From Plectrocnemia conspersa (Eukaryota > Arthropoda > Insecta > Trichoptera > Polycentropodidae), in the NCBI GenBank assembly GCA_009617715.1, contig VTFK01000052.1, forward strand, positions 558,001 through 622,000: 64,000 nt of DNA, given 5' to 3'. Position 1 is the first letter of the stretch. Every line of letters starts with the position of its first letter. The position numbers and the translations under genes are program-made. The notes below the pieces were generated by a model, which made no database searches, was not told the origin of the DNA, and worked only from the letters and a program-made list of their open reading frames with translations. Shown here piece after piece: positions 14,430 through 27,685 of the stretch.

Positions 14430-16440
14430 CGAAGAATTTATATTAATTCACATACATATTAAAATAATTACCTGTTAAATCACACCCATTTAGCAGGCAC
14501 TAATAGACCAATAACACAGATTGATCCGCATTTTTCTATGGACACAATGCTCTTATGCCATTTGAATACAGTGACAAGGTTCCTCGATTTTAAAATCCAA
14601 GTAGATCCTGTTTGTTATGAACTTATTTTTCAGAAGTTAAGCACCTTCTACTTATTAATATTAACTAACACAAGGATTAAATTCAAGACATCTGTTCCTT
14701 TCTTTCTTTATCAACGATATATATTTTTTAGCTATAGCAATCGTCATTATAATTATTTTACTCATTTTGGAGTAACACAGGGATTTAATGTGATTCCTCT
14801 TTTTCTTCGTCAACGATATACACGCAATTAATAAGTTGAAATATTTATTACATTCTGATGGCTGAAAGTATTTCAGAGGATTCGCACAAATTTGGATCTG
14901 CACAGATAGACAATCAACAATCGAGTGTCACGTTCTCATATCTTTGGCATTGTGAAATTATATTAGAATTTAGGTGGAGGTGCTTTAACTAGAAATACTT
15001 TCGTTGCCGTACAAGCCAGGGTAGAGATATTGTATTCACATTGTCAAAATTTGCGATAAGGCGTTGAGGATACTCGGTTTCGTTATGCGGAGCGCGTATT
15101 ACTTCAATAATTTATTACCAAACGATAAACTAATTCTAATCTTGCTCAAATATTGCCAGGAATTCAAATGAAAAGAAGTACTCTGTTGTTAAAATTTCTC
15201 AGATATACAAGAAGTAGTACGGGTCGTATTCATTCGGCTACTTAATAAATCACTTTTTAAAAATGCTTATGGGTGGTGTCGTCAACCCGTTAATGATCAG
15301 TGATTTTTGGCTGTGAGCTTTGCAGCGCCCTAGAGAGTCGCGATCGCGTCCCTTATGCTTGCCAATGCTCCTCTTCCAGCTTATCATCGAGTTTGCCAAA
15401 CACAAGGATGTTTAATATGTGGGATGTTACTAATCTACCTAATTATTGTTTGAATGGTCAGATTTGAAATAAAAAATAAAATATACCCAGATATCATTTC
15501 TTTTCAATAATGTTCAATTTATACATAATAAATGTCTACTACATCATTTTATACGTAAAACGTGCAAAAATGTTGACCTAATAATTTAGATAATAAAAAT
15601 TATCTTGATGCGATAAGCCTAAAATAACCGTTTCACTTCGTGTATTAATTTATTTAATGTACTTCATGTAACAATCGCTTTCAACAGCTGAAGATTCGAT
15701 AAATCATAATTGTTGGTTATTTTTTATTTAATGTTAACATTTTCCGTCTTATTCACTGTAATGAAACACGGTCTTGCAATCACTTTTAACAAGATTAATT
15801 TGACCGCTGAACGAGTCTTTTTTGTTGGCATATCTAAATTTTAAATCTGATTTTTATAAAAAACAACAAATTTTTACTATACTGTTTTTATAATATACAA
15901 CATTCAAACAGTTTTTGTGACTCTCTGTTGCATAAATCAGTGGCTTATGCATTAAAGATCTGTGTTAGAATCCCATATATATCTTAGTGTTTGAAGATCT
16001 GAATTAATAATTGTTATATAATTATAATTCTGATAAATCGTCAGAGTATAGATTTTGATTATCTGGCGGATGAATATATTGATTATTAATTACAAATAAA
16101 ATTGAGTTTAATAGTTTTATAATAAAAAAAAGTCTAGTGTATCATTATTTAATTATTAGCTAATGACTGTGTTTACTTCGTTGTAACTCATTGGTAACGG
16201 AAGATTTAGAATTGTCATTTTCATTAAAAAATATCATTCATACCTCATCGCGTAAAACCCATAGGGAAGCTATTTTGCCGTATTTCATTTCCTAGTGGTA
16301 ATCTAATTAACTAAATATTATAACTTGATAGTTAATAAGCTTTAAAGGTGCTCTTAAAGTTTCAAATAAAAGTAATATTAAAACATGGCTTATATTTTCG
16401 CTCTATTCATTCCAGTTAGCCTTTAAATTGTATAATACTA
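14430..16440. other. Non-coding stretch with a shared GC-rich motif
   Basis: No gene is supported. The segment at about 15325-15395 contains TAGAGAGTCGCGATCGCGTCC, which recurs with few changes near 18163-18185. This hints at a shared repeat of unknown type, and I could not extend the match to full element ends. Confidence 0.4.
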
Positions 16441-16479
16441 TTGTTGTTGTTGTTGTTGTTGTTGTTGTTCTTGTTGTTC
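16441..16479. repeat. (TTG)n microsatellite
   Basis: A TTG trinucleotide array with one interruption, directly upstream of the GA-rich and GC-rich block at 16.5-17.0 kb. Confidence 0.95.
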
Positions 16480-16499
16480 AAAACAAAACCAAGTGTTCG

Positions 16500-16903
16500 C
16501 GCCGCCAAGATGCTCTCACTAGGTTGAGGCGAATTTAGAGAGTGAAATAGAGAAAGCGTAAGTGAGTGAGAGAGAAAGAGAGAGAAATAGAGATAAAGGG
16601 ATAGGCAGGTGCATTGCCGGTGTAGAGAGCGGTCGTCTCGGTGGCGATATTAGCGCTAAGATGATAACGAGACTCAAGGGTGTCGCGAGCCACCGTTGAC
16701 ACTGACGACGACCGATTGACGGAGGCTGGGGGGCGAAGCCCAATGCGGAAGGGGCGAGGGGCTCGCGGGGGGCCGCGGGGGCCCGAGCGACGCTGAGCAG
16801 GCGCCACCATTGCCCGCATCGAGTTCGTGGAGCGATGGGGGCTCACCCCTGTCCTCCGGCCGAGGCAGGACCGCCCCCGGGAAGGAGACGAAGGGGACCC
16901 AAG
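16500..16903 (+). promoter_or_regulatory. GA-repeat plus GC-rich island, candidate promoter and 5' exon
   Basis: GAGA-type repeats (about 16540-16600) lead into a strongly GC-rich block that ends at CCCAAG|GTAAAA, a fair plus-strand donor with the last exon base at 16903. In insects GA repeats near starts are bound by GAGA-type factors, so a promoter with a mostly untranslated first exon is plausible. An ATG at 16835 gives 23 codons (MGAHPCPP...) reaching the donor in phase 0. The Shaker exon at 53563 needs an upstream exon ending in phase 2, so a coding junction straight to it does not fit. Open minus-strand frames here are GC artefacts. The GC-rich sequence continues to about 17010. Confidence 0.4.
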
Positions 16904-17019
16904 GTAAAACGACACATACACACTCACATACACACTAATTAGCGAGATTGAACCGGAGCCGTAGCCAGAGCGCAGCTGCGGTGGCTAGCGGAGAAAGTCG
17001 CCAATCTGCGCGCGCTTTG

Positions 17020-17599
17020 TTAGTTACTAGATAATTACTATACATATAATTCTATAGAATACACGTTGATTCTTATTTATATTATTAGTCAATACAGGAT
17101 GTCTCAGATAAAGCGTCGATAGCTTCAAATTCAAGTAGAACATGTGATTATAAATTTTATAAAAATTAAAATAGACAGCAATTACTTTAATCTGAAGTAA
17201 AAACAGCTAAGATTTAAATTCTAAATAAATTCATGAGATATTTGAAATATTTTCGTGAATTAAAATAACTAGAATACAAATCAGACATGTCACGTTACTA
17301 TGTATTTTTTTAATTTAAGATTGAAACTAGTTACAGTTTATGAGTTTCGACAGCAGTTAATTGTTTAAGACCTCACACTGTATGTCTTGCGAATATAGTG
17401 GATAAAGCAATATTTAATTACTCAACTCAATTATGCGTTGTCGTGCATGAGAACTATACCTTTTTGATTATCCAATGCGGAGAACAAACTCTTGGCTGTA
17501 AACATATATTAAGCACAGACGTCCAAACTATCACCATAATTTTATTTCGGTATAGTGACTTTAAGCCCTTATTTTTGCCAAACAATTGTGCAGACCGCT
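17020..17599. other. Non-coding stretch
   Basis: A 93-codon plus-strand open frame (17398-17679) crosses the left end of the MITE at 17600, so I do not treat it as a gene. Nothing else is supported. Confidence 0.4.
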
Positions 17600-17833
17600 T
17601 TAACCCTATAAACGCCAGCGCAACCTTTTTAGTAAGTCACCTGTTATTTCTCGTCATGCGTCTGTATCTCATTCTTTAAATAAATATAAAATTTTTGGTT
17701 AGCTCAATAATGAAGCTAGTACAATAATCTGCAATAATTAATAATAAAAAAATATTAAATAATTCGTAAACTTCATGTAAAAAATTAATCATCAAATGAC
17801 GCACCGGTGAGTCGCTGGCGTTTAAGTGGTTAA
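17600..17833. mobile_element. piggyBac-type MITE, 234 bp
   Basis: The left border is TTAA (17600-17603) followed by CCCTATAAACGCCAGCG. The right border, read inward on the minus strand from TTAA (17830-17833), is CCACTTAAACGCCAGCG. These are matching short terminal inverted repeats with TTAA at both edges, the target-duplication signature of the piggyBac superfamily. The interior has no transposase, so the element is non-autonomous. Confidence 0.75.
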
Positions 17834-18010
17834 GGAACCACTTTTTGCACGTAACAATACGATCAAGCTACATATTGTTTCTGTTGCGTAAAATAACTAT
17901 TTTTTTACATGCAGCACCCATTTTTAAAGCATTTAGTAGTCCACAAATGTTGGATTACAAACGCCAAACTTTTGTGCAAGCTCTTGAATTGTTTTAATTT
18001 CATTTGCTAG
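17834..18010 (-). pseudogene. mariner-like transposase scrap
   Basis: The minus strand reads TIQELAQKFGV, which matches the second helix-turn-helix of mariner transposases. With stops and frame changes it continues to LDRIVTCKKWFL, which matches the block around the first catalytic Asp (usually TCDEKW or TGDEKW). Here the DE pair is lost, so it cannot be catalytic. It abuts the right TTAA of the piggyBac-type MITE. The N-terminal part to the right (18010-18270) is too decayed to call. Confidence 0.6.
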
Positions 18011-18270
18011 TTTTTGATTGAAGAAAGATACCCACAACCGTAATCTTTGTGTGTTTTATATATCATTGCACAGTAAATTACTTACCATTTTTAGTTCAAT
18101 GAAGCACTTTTTAAAGTTTCTAAGGAGCTGTGTTGACTTTCATCTGCTTGTTTTATGGTGTCTTAGAGAGTCGCGATCACGTCCATTGTTCTTACCCGTT
18201 GCAACCATGACGTTTGCGCTTGAGAGCGCTGCTCTTGCACGAGTAATTGAGCTTCTCAACTCAACTTGAC

Positions 18271-21200
18271 AAATACAATAATGTTTTTAGCGATAGCTAT
18301 GAGCAGATAGCTACTTTGTTAAATTTGTTATTTTTTATGAAATTTATTCACATTTTTAAATAGATTTTTTTCAAAGGCAAAGTATATTTAATTTTATTTC
18401 AAAAGCCAATCATATAATTGTTGATTTAAACTACATTTATGCATGTAACGCAAGAAATGCATAAAGAAACCAAAATGTACATGTCTGATTTAGATTCTAA
18501 AAAAATGTTGAGAATTAATATTTTGCTTGGCCGTTCAATGAGAAATTTTAAGATGCTTAATTTGCCGACGCAATTTGATTTATGGCAGAGGCAAAATTAT
18601 ATTATTATAAGATTTATTCAAAAATATTTATTTTGCTCTTATATATGTACATACATATATTATATTATAACTTGACTCAAAATATAGATATAAATATCTT
18701 AAGCAGTTTACTCAGATGAAAAATACTATTTTAAACGCATTTTCTGCATATTTTCGAAGCTATCTATTTTATATTTAAATTACCAGCTATAATTTATGTA
18801 AAATTATCTAAATTTGAAATACATCCTATAGTGTTACGTATTTTTAATTATTACTGCGATGGCGAAGCGCAGCGAGTCACCTTAAATTAGTTAAACACTT
18901 CAATCGTATATTTATTTAATCAATGTATTTTAACTAGTTATTAATTATAATATACTTTGCATTTCATATTTATTATTACTAATATAAATATTAAATCATT
19001 ATACAATATGTAACAATTCCTATAACTAATTTAATTATATTATTTTGTTAATGAATTTAGATATTTGTATGTATTATTGTAAACTTTAATTACATCCAAT
19101 TCTTATTTTACATGGTAGATAAATTTCACCAAAAACCGTTATAAAATAATAGAATATATAGAAAAATTTGATATTGGTTTCCTAATAATGCAAACTTAAT
19201 AAATTAATTCTACAAATATTATTCATAAATAGGTATTTTAATTAAAAAAATAATACATACTATTTATCACTTAATGGGTTATGAAGGATGGGGCAAATAT
19301 GGCTTTCATCGCTAGAAAATCTGACCCGTCTAATGTAGTAAAATCTAATAAACACTTTTATTTGTTATTATCATCCTGTGTTGTTATTACAACATCTGAT
19401 ATTCGCTTCTGTGTTGCTTTTTGCTTCACAAGTTGCTTATACATTGTTAGATAATCAGCCACACAAATCTGCAGGTCCCATTGGAATTTTAAAGCTCGTT
19501 TTAAGAACCCATTTTATTATCATTTAATATATTTACGAAAATTTCCTTTGGATCAATGATGCAATTTACGAGTAGAATATATTTTTCTAACTAACGGTCA
19601 TTCGCATCCGCTCTTAGCTTTATTTTATTTGCATAACGTAATTAATAAAATATTTATTAGTACAATATAACAAAATAATAAAAACGCGTTACAACAAATA
19701 ATTCGTATTTTTAGTGGACCATGTTATTTAAAAACCGTGTAAAAAGAGAGTTATGTGTATTATAAATATACATATAAAACTCACCATATGAAATGATGAA
19801 ATATGTTTGTATTAAATATCATTGAATTTACAGTTTAAATAATTCGTTAAATGTATAAATATATTATTTTCATAATCAGATTCTGATATTCTAAAATATG
19901 TTCTAGAAAAAAAATTGTCCCTAGAAAGATCAGAATAATTGGCTTTCCTTCCAATAACTAGATAAATCAATCCTAAAGCTGAAACTAAATATAATAATTA
20001 TACCAATGTCTTGGAATTTAAGATTGCCTAGATTACTGAGACCCATCCCTAGAGAATAGAGCTAGAGCGGTTTTCACGGATTTCTTGCCGCTCCGTTTTG
20101 CGCAATCTGTGTCTAGTCATTAATGCGGTACTTATCCTTATCGACTGACCTACATCTAGGAAGCACAATGTGAAAATTTTGGTAAGGAGGATGATTTTGC
20201 CAAGCCTTGAGATTACGCAAGGACCAAAGGCAAACACCGATTATATATAATAATCTACTTGATACTATTCAGGAGCATATACTTAAAATCAATACCTTCT
20301 AGCATCATTGATTTATCAATAAGTTATTAATAATATTTTCAATTGAAATTTTATTATTAGTTATGATGATGCACACATATTAAATATTGAATATTTTTTA
20401 ATTAAGTAATTTTTATACTACAATGTAATATCGTAGTAAAGTAGACTGACTATTTTTATAAATATTGTAGTTTTGCTGGAGTGTATATTTGCTTCTATTT
20501 GGTTTCATGATTTTTTACAACTATATGTGACGTATGTATATATGTACATATATTTGATATTGGTTAATGCCTGTGAGGTACTATATATAAAATCAAACAT
20601 TTTTTTATTTTTCGTGTTATGACGCAGAGGGAATGTGACTTTTTAGACAAATAGACGCTGGAAAATCTAGTATCAATTTATTTTATAAACATATATAACG
20701 CATCAGGCAATCATCAAAATGGCAGATCCTTGCTGGCGTGTCAAGTTGTATTATTGCTGGCTGTGATTGTTGTAATATATTCTCACGATGCTCTCTAGGC
20801 AATCTGTGTTTCTTCGTCTATTTTCTGCGTCTTTCACCGCATCACATATTTTATAATTTTGGTTTGAGAGCTCTAGCAAATTGCAAATGAGAATGTTTGT
20901 GATCCAATTGCATTCTTCTTGTACACACCCACGAAATGCGTTTTTCCTTAAAAGTGAAACGGTCTAGATGGTTACTCCGACAATTGGTAACCAAAAGGTA
21001 GAAGAATAGTAATATTATGCACATATATTTTCAAACAAAGAGTAGTTTTGAGAGATTAACGTCTCAAGGTAAATGTGCTAATAATTCCGTGCAATATTTA
21101 CAATTAAAAACGCAATTGTTTTTGCATCAGATCTAGTTGATGTTTTTCTCAGAAATTCATATAACATGCAATATTTTATAAATTGTTCACTTCGTAAAAG

Positions 21201-22489
21201 TTCTGCCAACGCAAATTTTGAGGCAAATTTTTTTTTAAATATTTTTTATGTAGAGTTCAGACGTGTACTAACACAGATATAACGAAAAGCATAACTGACT
21301 GTTAAAACTTAAATTTAAAAAACTGCATTTATATTGGTATTACCTAATATAATCAAATATTAAATAATATATGTAATGTTATATTTTCACTTATCTTAGA
21401 AACCAAAAATTTTCTATGAAAAAAACAAAGCATCTTTGAGTTCATTATCTCTGAAATAGTAATCAATCCATAGGTTCATGTCATTGATGCTGTTTAAAAA
21501 TTGATCGCTTAACGCCCGTAAGGGTTTTTTCCGCGTTGTGGAGTTTTCGCAATGCGGCAATATTAAAAGCTCAACTTGAAGTAAATTTAATTGCTCTTAA
21601 CACATCTTGTATGTGTTAGTGGATAAATAATACGACTAACAAATTAATTAAATAAACGCTAAATCTTATATAGAACTAAATTATGCGTTGATAAATTACG
21701 GAAATTTGTCTCTGCAATGAATGCCCTTGTGTTGTTAAATGCTACTTCTGATCTATGATCTATTTTATATCAAAGGTTTATGGTATCACTAAATTAAATA
21801 CGGAAGCAATTAATGATAAAGAAAGTGACAAATGTTACTTAAGAAGTAAAAATATGGAGCATCAATGTATGCAAAAATTAAAAATAGTTTTATTTTATTT
21901 AAATGGTAAAACGTATTGTGGACCACAAAGTGAAAACCACAGTTAAGATTTTATGATGCTCGAATCCATGGTTTATACGCGGTATGGATTATATAAACTT
22001 TCAACCACTAATAATCATCATGCTGTATATATTTACATGCGCTTTTGAAATAGTTATTAGCTTAGTCTGCCTTTAATACTGTCGTACATATCTGCTTGTT
22101 TTAAAACGTATTTTAGCTTAAATTTAGTATGTATTTGTAAAAATATATTTTTATATGGAAGTTACATACACTAGTATGTATTTCATAATTACAAGCCGAT
22201 GTAATCTCACGAGTGTGGAATTCATACGGTAATTTTAATTATTATTATTAGCAATTTAAAATATATTTGGTTGACGCATTTTTATAATAATCATGCCGAT
22301 CAATTCAGAGCAGTTCAATATTTTTTTAAATAATTTAAGGGGCATCTTATATTTATAATTAATAAAGCTATAGTAATTGATTTTGTACATGTTCTAGTTA
22401 TTGACGATGACAATGCTTAAAATATGTCTTTACTGCTGAGTTGCATATGTGGTAAAGACCAAATTTAGTTGTCGAACAACCCAGTCTTA
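18271..22489. other. Long stretch without genes
   Basis: About 4.2 kb with only short ORFs of chance character, for example at 18439-18675, 20049-20237 and 21755-21946. I could not identify an element. A small GC-rich motif at 18856-18882 (GCGATGGCGAAGCGC) stands out but is not explained. Confidence 0.45.
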
Positions 22490-22790
22490 ACCCTCTGGAG
22501 GAGCATTCGAAGGCATCCAGAGACGGAATGCTTTACGTCTTCCTGAATTCATACATCAAGAAGGTGTCAAGCGTCGTTTGGGTAACGACGCCAAGATAAG
22601 GTCACAATAGAAATCTGACGCCGTTCACCGCCAGACAAATAGCTTCCTGTCCTTCCGGTTTGCCACTTTGATGCGAGAACGTCTAGTGTCAGGATATCGG
22701 CAATAAATGATAAGGTTATCGCGGCCAATTACGGCGCTTCTTGTTGGCAATTTACGTTCGCGGCTTGGAACGGTTCAAAAGAGCTATTTT
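22490..22790. other. GC-richer segment, possible repeat remnant
   Basis: A roughly 300-bp block of higher GC starts near a TTAACCCTCTGGAGG sequence, and CTCTGGA pairs with TCCAGAG 16 bases later. A plus-strand frame is open for about 37 codons (to a stop near 22610) without a known domain. It could be a decayed piggyBac-type end or a regulatory block. No second border was found. Confidence 0.3.
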
Positions 22791-22915
22791 GAGAGATTTT
22801 TGACGAACATTAAATGATACACTTTGTTCTTATGCATTATATTTACTTTACAACTTATAATAAAACTCCAACATACTGTATATTTGACAAAAATGTAAGC
22901 GCGTATAATCTTGAC

Positions 22916-23324
22916 CGATGGTGCGCAAACTGTTTACTATTGTTTAAAATCGCAAACTGTTTACTATTGTTTAAAATAAAATAAAATAAATTTTATTTCT
23001 GCATATGTCTATAAATATATTTTAATACATGAGACTTCTAAAATATTCAAATTCAATGTAAAAAAAATCTGAATCGGAAATATGTTACTGTACGCAAGCC
23101 GTAAGTCATCAGAGACAGTACGCGCTCTGCGTCGCGTCGCTTGACAATGGTTTGAGACCGTCTCTTGTTTTACCTTAAGTTAATATAAATTTTAAAAATG
23201 GTTTTATTTCGCTATTTTCCTATTACTTGATTATTATTGAATAAAACATATTTATGATTTTATGTATAAATTTTATTGAATTTTGCAACTCAAAAAAAGA
23301 TCAGGACTCGTTTGCGTACCACTG
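22916..23324. mobile_element. Non-autonomous hAT element, 409 bp
   Basis: The left terminus is CGATGGTGCGCAAACTG. The right terminus, read inward, is CAGTGGTACGCAAACGAG. These are imperfect inverted repeats of the CAGTGGT type used by hAT elements. They are flanked by ATCTTGAC (22908-22915) and ATCTAGAC (23325-23332), an 8-bp target duplication with one mismatch, which is diagnostic for hAT. Inside, a 27-bp direct duplication sits near 22922-22976. There is no transposase. Confidence 0.8.
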
Positions 23325-23332
23325 ATCTAGAC

Positions 23333-24107
23333 AACGACTTTATGGTTGGTAAACAGTGACACAAACAAAAGCGATAGTATATATGGAAAACCACTTCGTA
23401 AAAATTAAGTTATTTTCTTTGACTGTTTCCGATGTCGGAAACTTTTAAAACTTTTGTAAGTCTATACGAAACGTGTTACACTTCACCGAGTTTCTCTGTA
23501 TGGAGGTTAGCCAAAAACATTCGTTCAATTGTGACGGTGTGGGTTTGTGTTTGTCACAATTTTTTTGCTTGGTTATCGCAAAAGCAAGTTGACCAACTTC
23601 AACCTTGTAACTTAACTTTGTAATCAGGTTTATAAAAATAAATAGCGTAATAATACTTTTGCATTAGTACGCAACCTTTGTGATTCGCATTTTTATGTAA
23701 TAAATTAAATTACAACGATCCCAATGCGTCACGATGGTGAAAAACAATACATAATATTATTTCAGTTGAAAAAATATAATAATAATAATAATACATAGTA
23801 AGAACTAAACAATAAAAAATCACTAAATGATTGAGAACCCAAAAACTGGAATTCTTCAAAAATTGCTTGATTGTCGACATCTTTCAATAAAAAAAATCTA
23901 AGCAACATATAACTTTCTGAGAGAACTCAGCAAATTGTATCTTAACTAAAAAAAAGGCGATGGGGTACAAGAACAGATAAAAAGCAAATATTATCTTATA
24001 AAGGTATCGCAAAAACATTTTCTAAGCTTTTTTGATTAAAAGTTATTTCTAAATTATAGATCCCAATTAAAAAATGCTGCTAACTTAAGTATCATTGATA
24101 CGAACAA
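23333..24107. other. Non-coding stretch
   Basis: Nothing supported. A short ATG ORF at 23432 runs into TTT|GTAAGT after eight codons. The donor is good but the exon evidence is too thin. Confidence 0.4.
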
Positions 24108-25020
24108 CTAACAGAACGTTAGTTGTTTTAATTGAAATACGTTCTTCATAACAAAAGCAAGTATTTTAGAATTTTTATTGCAGACGTCGTTAATGACATA
24201 TTTTTTTAAATATGCCATTTCAGTAAAATCATATCGGCATATATTTTCACCAGTAATTTTATCGATAATAAAACTTGATTTAATGCAGCACAATAAATAA
24301 ATAATACATTTAGTTTCATGTGCTTATTCCTAAAAAAAATCTTAAAAAAACAGTCTCGAATCTATACCTAAAATATTTTTTTAAATATATGATTTTAGTA
24401 AATCACTTCGGAACTCATTTTTACTAGTAAATATATATTTTTACTAATGAAAATATCAATTATGTGACAGGTGCTAATACAATTATATTATTTAAATACT
24501 AATCAATATTTATTTATATCCAATGTATAAATGTTACAGTGAATGTATATTTTTTAGTAAAGTTATATTTTCGCTAGTAAAGTTCAAATATATTTTCACC
24601 ACTAGATATAAATTTTTATTAGAAAAAATTTAATTTAACCGATAGGCTGCTCTAAAATGTTTATGAAACTCAATTTGACAGTTGCGAAACGTACATTTTC
24701 TGTTCAAACCCAAACCTAACCTAATGAAAGTTCTAAAACTAATTATAGTTATTGTAACTTTTATTAGGTCAAGTCCAAAATATAAAGTAATATAACTCAT
24801 CTCTCAAGGGAAAATATTGCTCCATAGTTTGTCTTCATTTTGATATTACACTATGTTTTTAAAATATGATAGCTATTTTTACCGATATTATTATGGACTT
24901 CTAATATAAGAAGGCTGATCAAAGTATATTCAAACTAAATTTTACTCAATAGAAGAACGCAAAAACAATTATCACTTCTCAGAAAAAGCAATAAAATCTT
25001 GTCGGCGCAGTGGGAACTCT
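24100..25020 (+). repeat. Dispersed repeat family, copy A
   Basis: This segment shares ordered blocks with 47280-47710, 48160-48560 and 48590-49128. The blocks are a CATTTCAGTAAAATCATAT start, CAATTTGACAGTTGCGAAAC, a GTTCAAACCCAAACCTAACC stretch, AATGAAAGTTCTAAAACTAA, and a terminal part with GCTGATCAAAGTATATTCAA and AACGCAAAAACAATTATCAC. Family identity is unknown. Its left part overlaps a minus-strand LINE-like scrap at 24108-24293. Confidence 0.75.
24108..24293 (-). pseudogene. LINE reverse-transcriptase scrap (C-terminal part)
   Basis: The 61-codon frame contains YVINDVCNKNSKILAFVMKN. This matches the segment after the reverse-transcriptase palm in Jockey/CR1-like LINE ORF2 proteins, where a Cys/Lys-Ala block precedes LGFV-R-N. 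It is also clearly related to the plus-strand scrap at 38137-38343 (YVNVVCDKSSKMLGFVMRNT). It is an isolated fragment of ORF2. Confidence 0.55.
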
Positions 25021-27677
25021 CTGTATTATTTTTAAAATCAGTTATTGATACATAATACTTCCTAAAATCAGTATGTCAATATACATAGATCTACCATAAA
25101 TTGAAATTTATTTAGCAAGTCAGCATTTAATGGCAGCGAAATCAATGTTAAAAGTGTCGTTTAAGCATTTATAAGGCGGTTGGAAAATAAGTGTGTCGAT
25201 TCTGACCGCGCGTTTGTTGACCATTTAACTGATATTTTAGCATAGAGCTAGTATTTTTCAAACATATATTAAATTAGTTTATACTTATAAATAAAAAAAA
25301 AAACCAGGTTATTGAATAAATAATTACCAAGAACTTCTTTGTTTATCAACCAAAAATATATTACAATAAATACGCGATTTTTAGATTTTTTTTTGACTAC
25401 ATAACATTATAAATATTTAAACTTCATATAACCATTATGTCATGTCCTTTTTTCTCGTATCTCGTATCTCATATACACTATATCGTAGTGTTTCAAGAGA
25501 CACGACCCACATCAATGAGGGAACTATTAGATAGAGAATAATAGTAGGAAATTGTATTTTTCACAAAAACATGTTTTATCGTATGCTCGTACATAGTAAT
25601 TATTTAATTACACCTTAATTATGGCCTTCCGCCAATTTTTCACGCAATAACTATATATATATATATATAGTATATATAATACATTGCAGCCTTCCCACCT
25701 CATTCCGTAATTAACCTAACTTAAAAAACAACACCAATAATAATAAACGGTCTTCTTGTATTTATTTTACTTACCATTCCTAAATCGATCCCATCGACGC
25801 GCTGCGTTTGGTTTATTTTTGATTTTATGTGAGTGGCTCTCTCCAAAGCTAACATCCCATATGATTCTGACGTACTATAACCAGTATATATGTATTTATA
25901 TTTAGACTAAATTCAATGTCTAAGTCAGTCATAATAATAACTCCGAGAAAAGATTGTTTACGCGGCTTTCAAAAGCATTCCACAATCATCGTTGTAATCA
26001 TTGCAGGAATTGCCGATATAAATCTCGATTAATGGTCATAGTTAAATTGTTATGTGTCTATTAAAACGTCCGCAATTGTGTATTTAATCAAATACTTGAT
26101 AAATTAGAACCATAAAGATGATCCGGTATGCCTATTAAAACGTCTTTATAAGAAGTTCACATTAAAAATCAATAGGTAATAACTTTTATGACCATAAATA
26201 CTTGCAACAAATTTTATATTTGATTTAAATGGCAACGTAAAATTGTATCAATCAACACATACTATATTTATGTATTGTTACATTTTAATATACATTGTTT
26301 CTGGTTACTATTTTTATTGAACAATTCCAATAAAGTAATGTAACGTTCTACATATCTAATGTGTACCAAAAGTAATCAAAATACTTGTAGATAAAATAAA
26401 TTCAGCACTCAGCGAAGCATATGCGTCGCAAATTGTAGCACCGCTTTATTTTATGCATTCTTGGTTTTCTGGAGCAATATACAATATACGAGTTGTTTAT
26501 AAATTATTCTCTATTTCTCTTTCTGTTACTATTTTTATATAAACTAACGTGTGTCAAACATATTTTTTTAATTAAAATTAATGTTGAATTTCAATAAATT
26601 TCATTAATAAATTGATTACCATAAACAGTACTACAACAATGAAGTCTTGTCGTTTTGTATACGCTCATTGTCATTAAGATGAATTACCATACGTTTACAC
26701 GCTTCGTATGAACTGTGATTTATTTTATGTAGTTAAAAAATATTTTTTTTGTGAAGAGATAATATGATTTGTCTCATCGAAAACGTTTCAGATACGAAAT
26801 CGAGTTATTTATAAAACGTCCCCATTCTAACGCAATTAATTCGGTCTGAAACAGAAAAATTTCGTCATAGTTTGACTGTATAGCCGATGGACATTATAAA
26901 TAAACGCACATATCGCACAGTTCTAACCAAAAGATCAGCGCCGAAGGTTACCAAGTTAGCCGGTTAGGAAGACGGTGTTAAAAATAAACTGAACTCAAAG
27001 AGCTGCGGCTGTGATTATATTTATTTATTTTGTGTATATAAGTGCAGGGTCTGACAACTTAACACCGATGCGTTCTTCGCATAATAAAACAATATGTGAT
27101 TATGATGCTGACTTCCAATAGAAGTTTTTAATGACCATGGGAAAATCATTCATCTCATCATCAAGTAAATTACAGCTACATTCAGTGACTTGTGACTTAT
27201 TTATTGTACCAACCGTAAAATCAGCGTGCTAAATCTGGTCCCATTTATGTATTTAGTACCGTTTTGTTGTACATCAGCCCTATGTTAGTAGAATCGATAA
27301 ATGGCGAAACTTGGCTGAAACCAGGTTTCACGTCTCAATAACAGCAATTATTTTGCTATTTTAGAACCAGTAGAAAAATTCGATTTATTTTTACATGCTC
27401 ATATCAGTTCCGAGAATTCCGGGTCAGGAATTCAGTACAAAAATTAACTGTGTGAAAATTATTCAACCCATGGCAAAGAAAGTTGAGAAAGCTGTAGTGA
27501 AAAATGCTGATAATTTTCCGTAGATTCTACTTCTGACATGTTTTGTCAGAAGTACCACCTAAAGATGGTTTACTAAATGCGAGATTTTTAACTGTGCTTG
27601 AGCTAAAATATAAATATAAAATCCTTGAACTAAGTATTACCATTGACTTAGGTACATGCCGAGGGCAGTTTTACAGC
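25021..27677. other. Non-coding stretch with a possible core promoter
   Basis: No ORF of coding character. TATAAATA at 26895-26902 lies about 20 bp before an initiator-like CACAGTT and is followed by a short GC-richer block (26930-26980), so a weak promoter is possible. A short (TA)n run is at 25652-25676. Confidence 0.35.
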
Positions 27678-27685
27678 AATGCAGC

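Noticed and set aside
16519..16933. Minus-strand ORFs of 74 and 132 codons
   Set aside because: They read through GA/CT repeats and GC-rich sequence, giving low-complexity Ser/Leu/Pro/Arg peptides.
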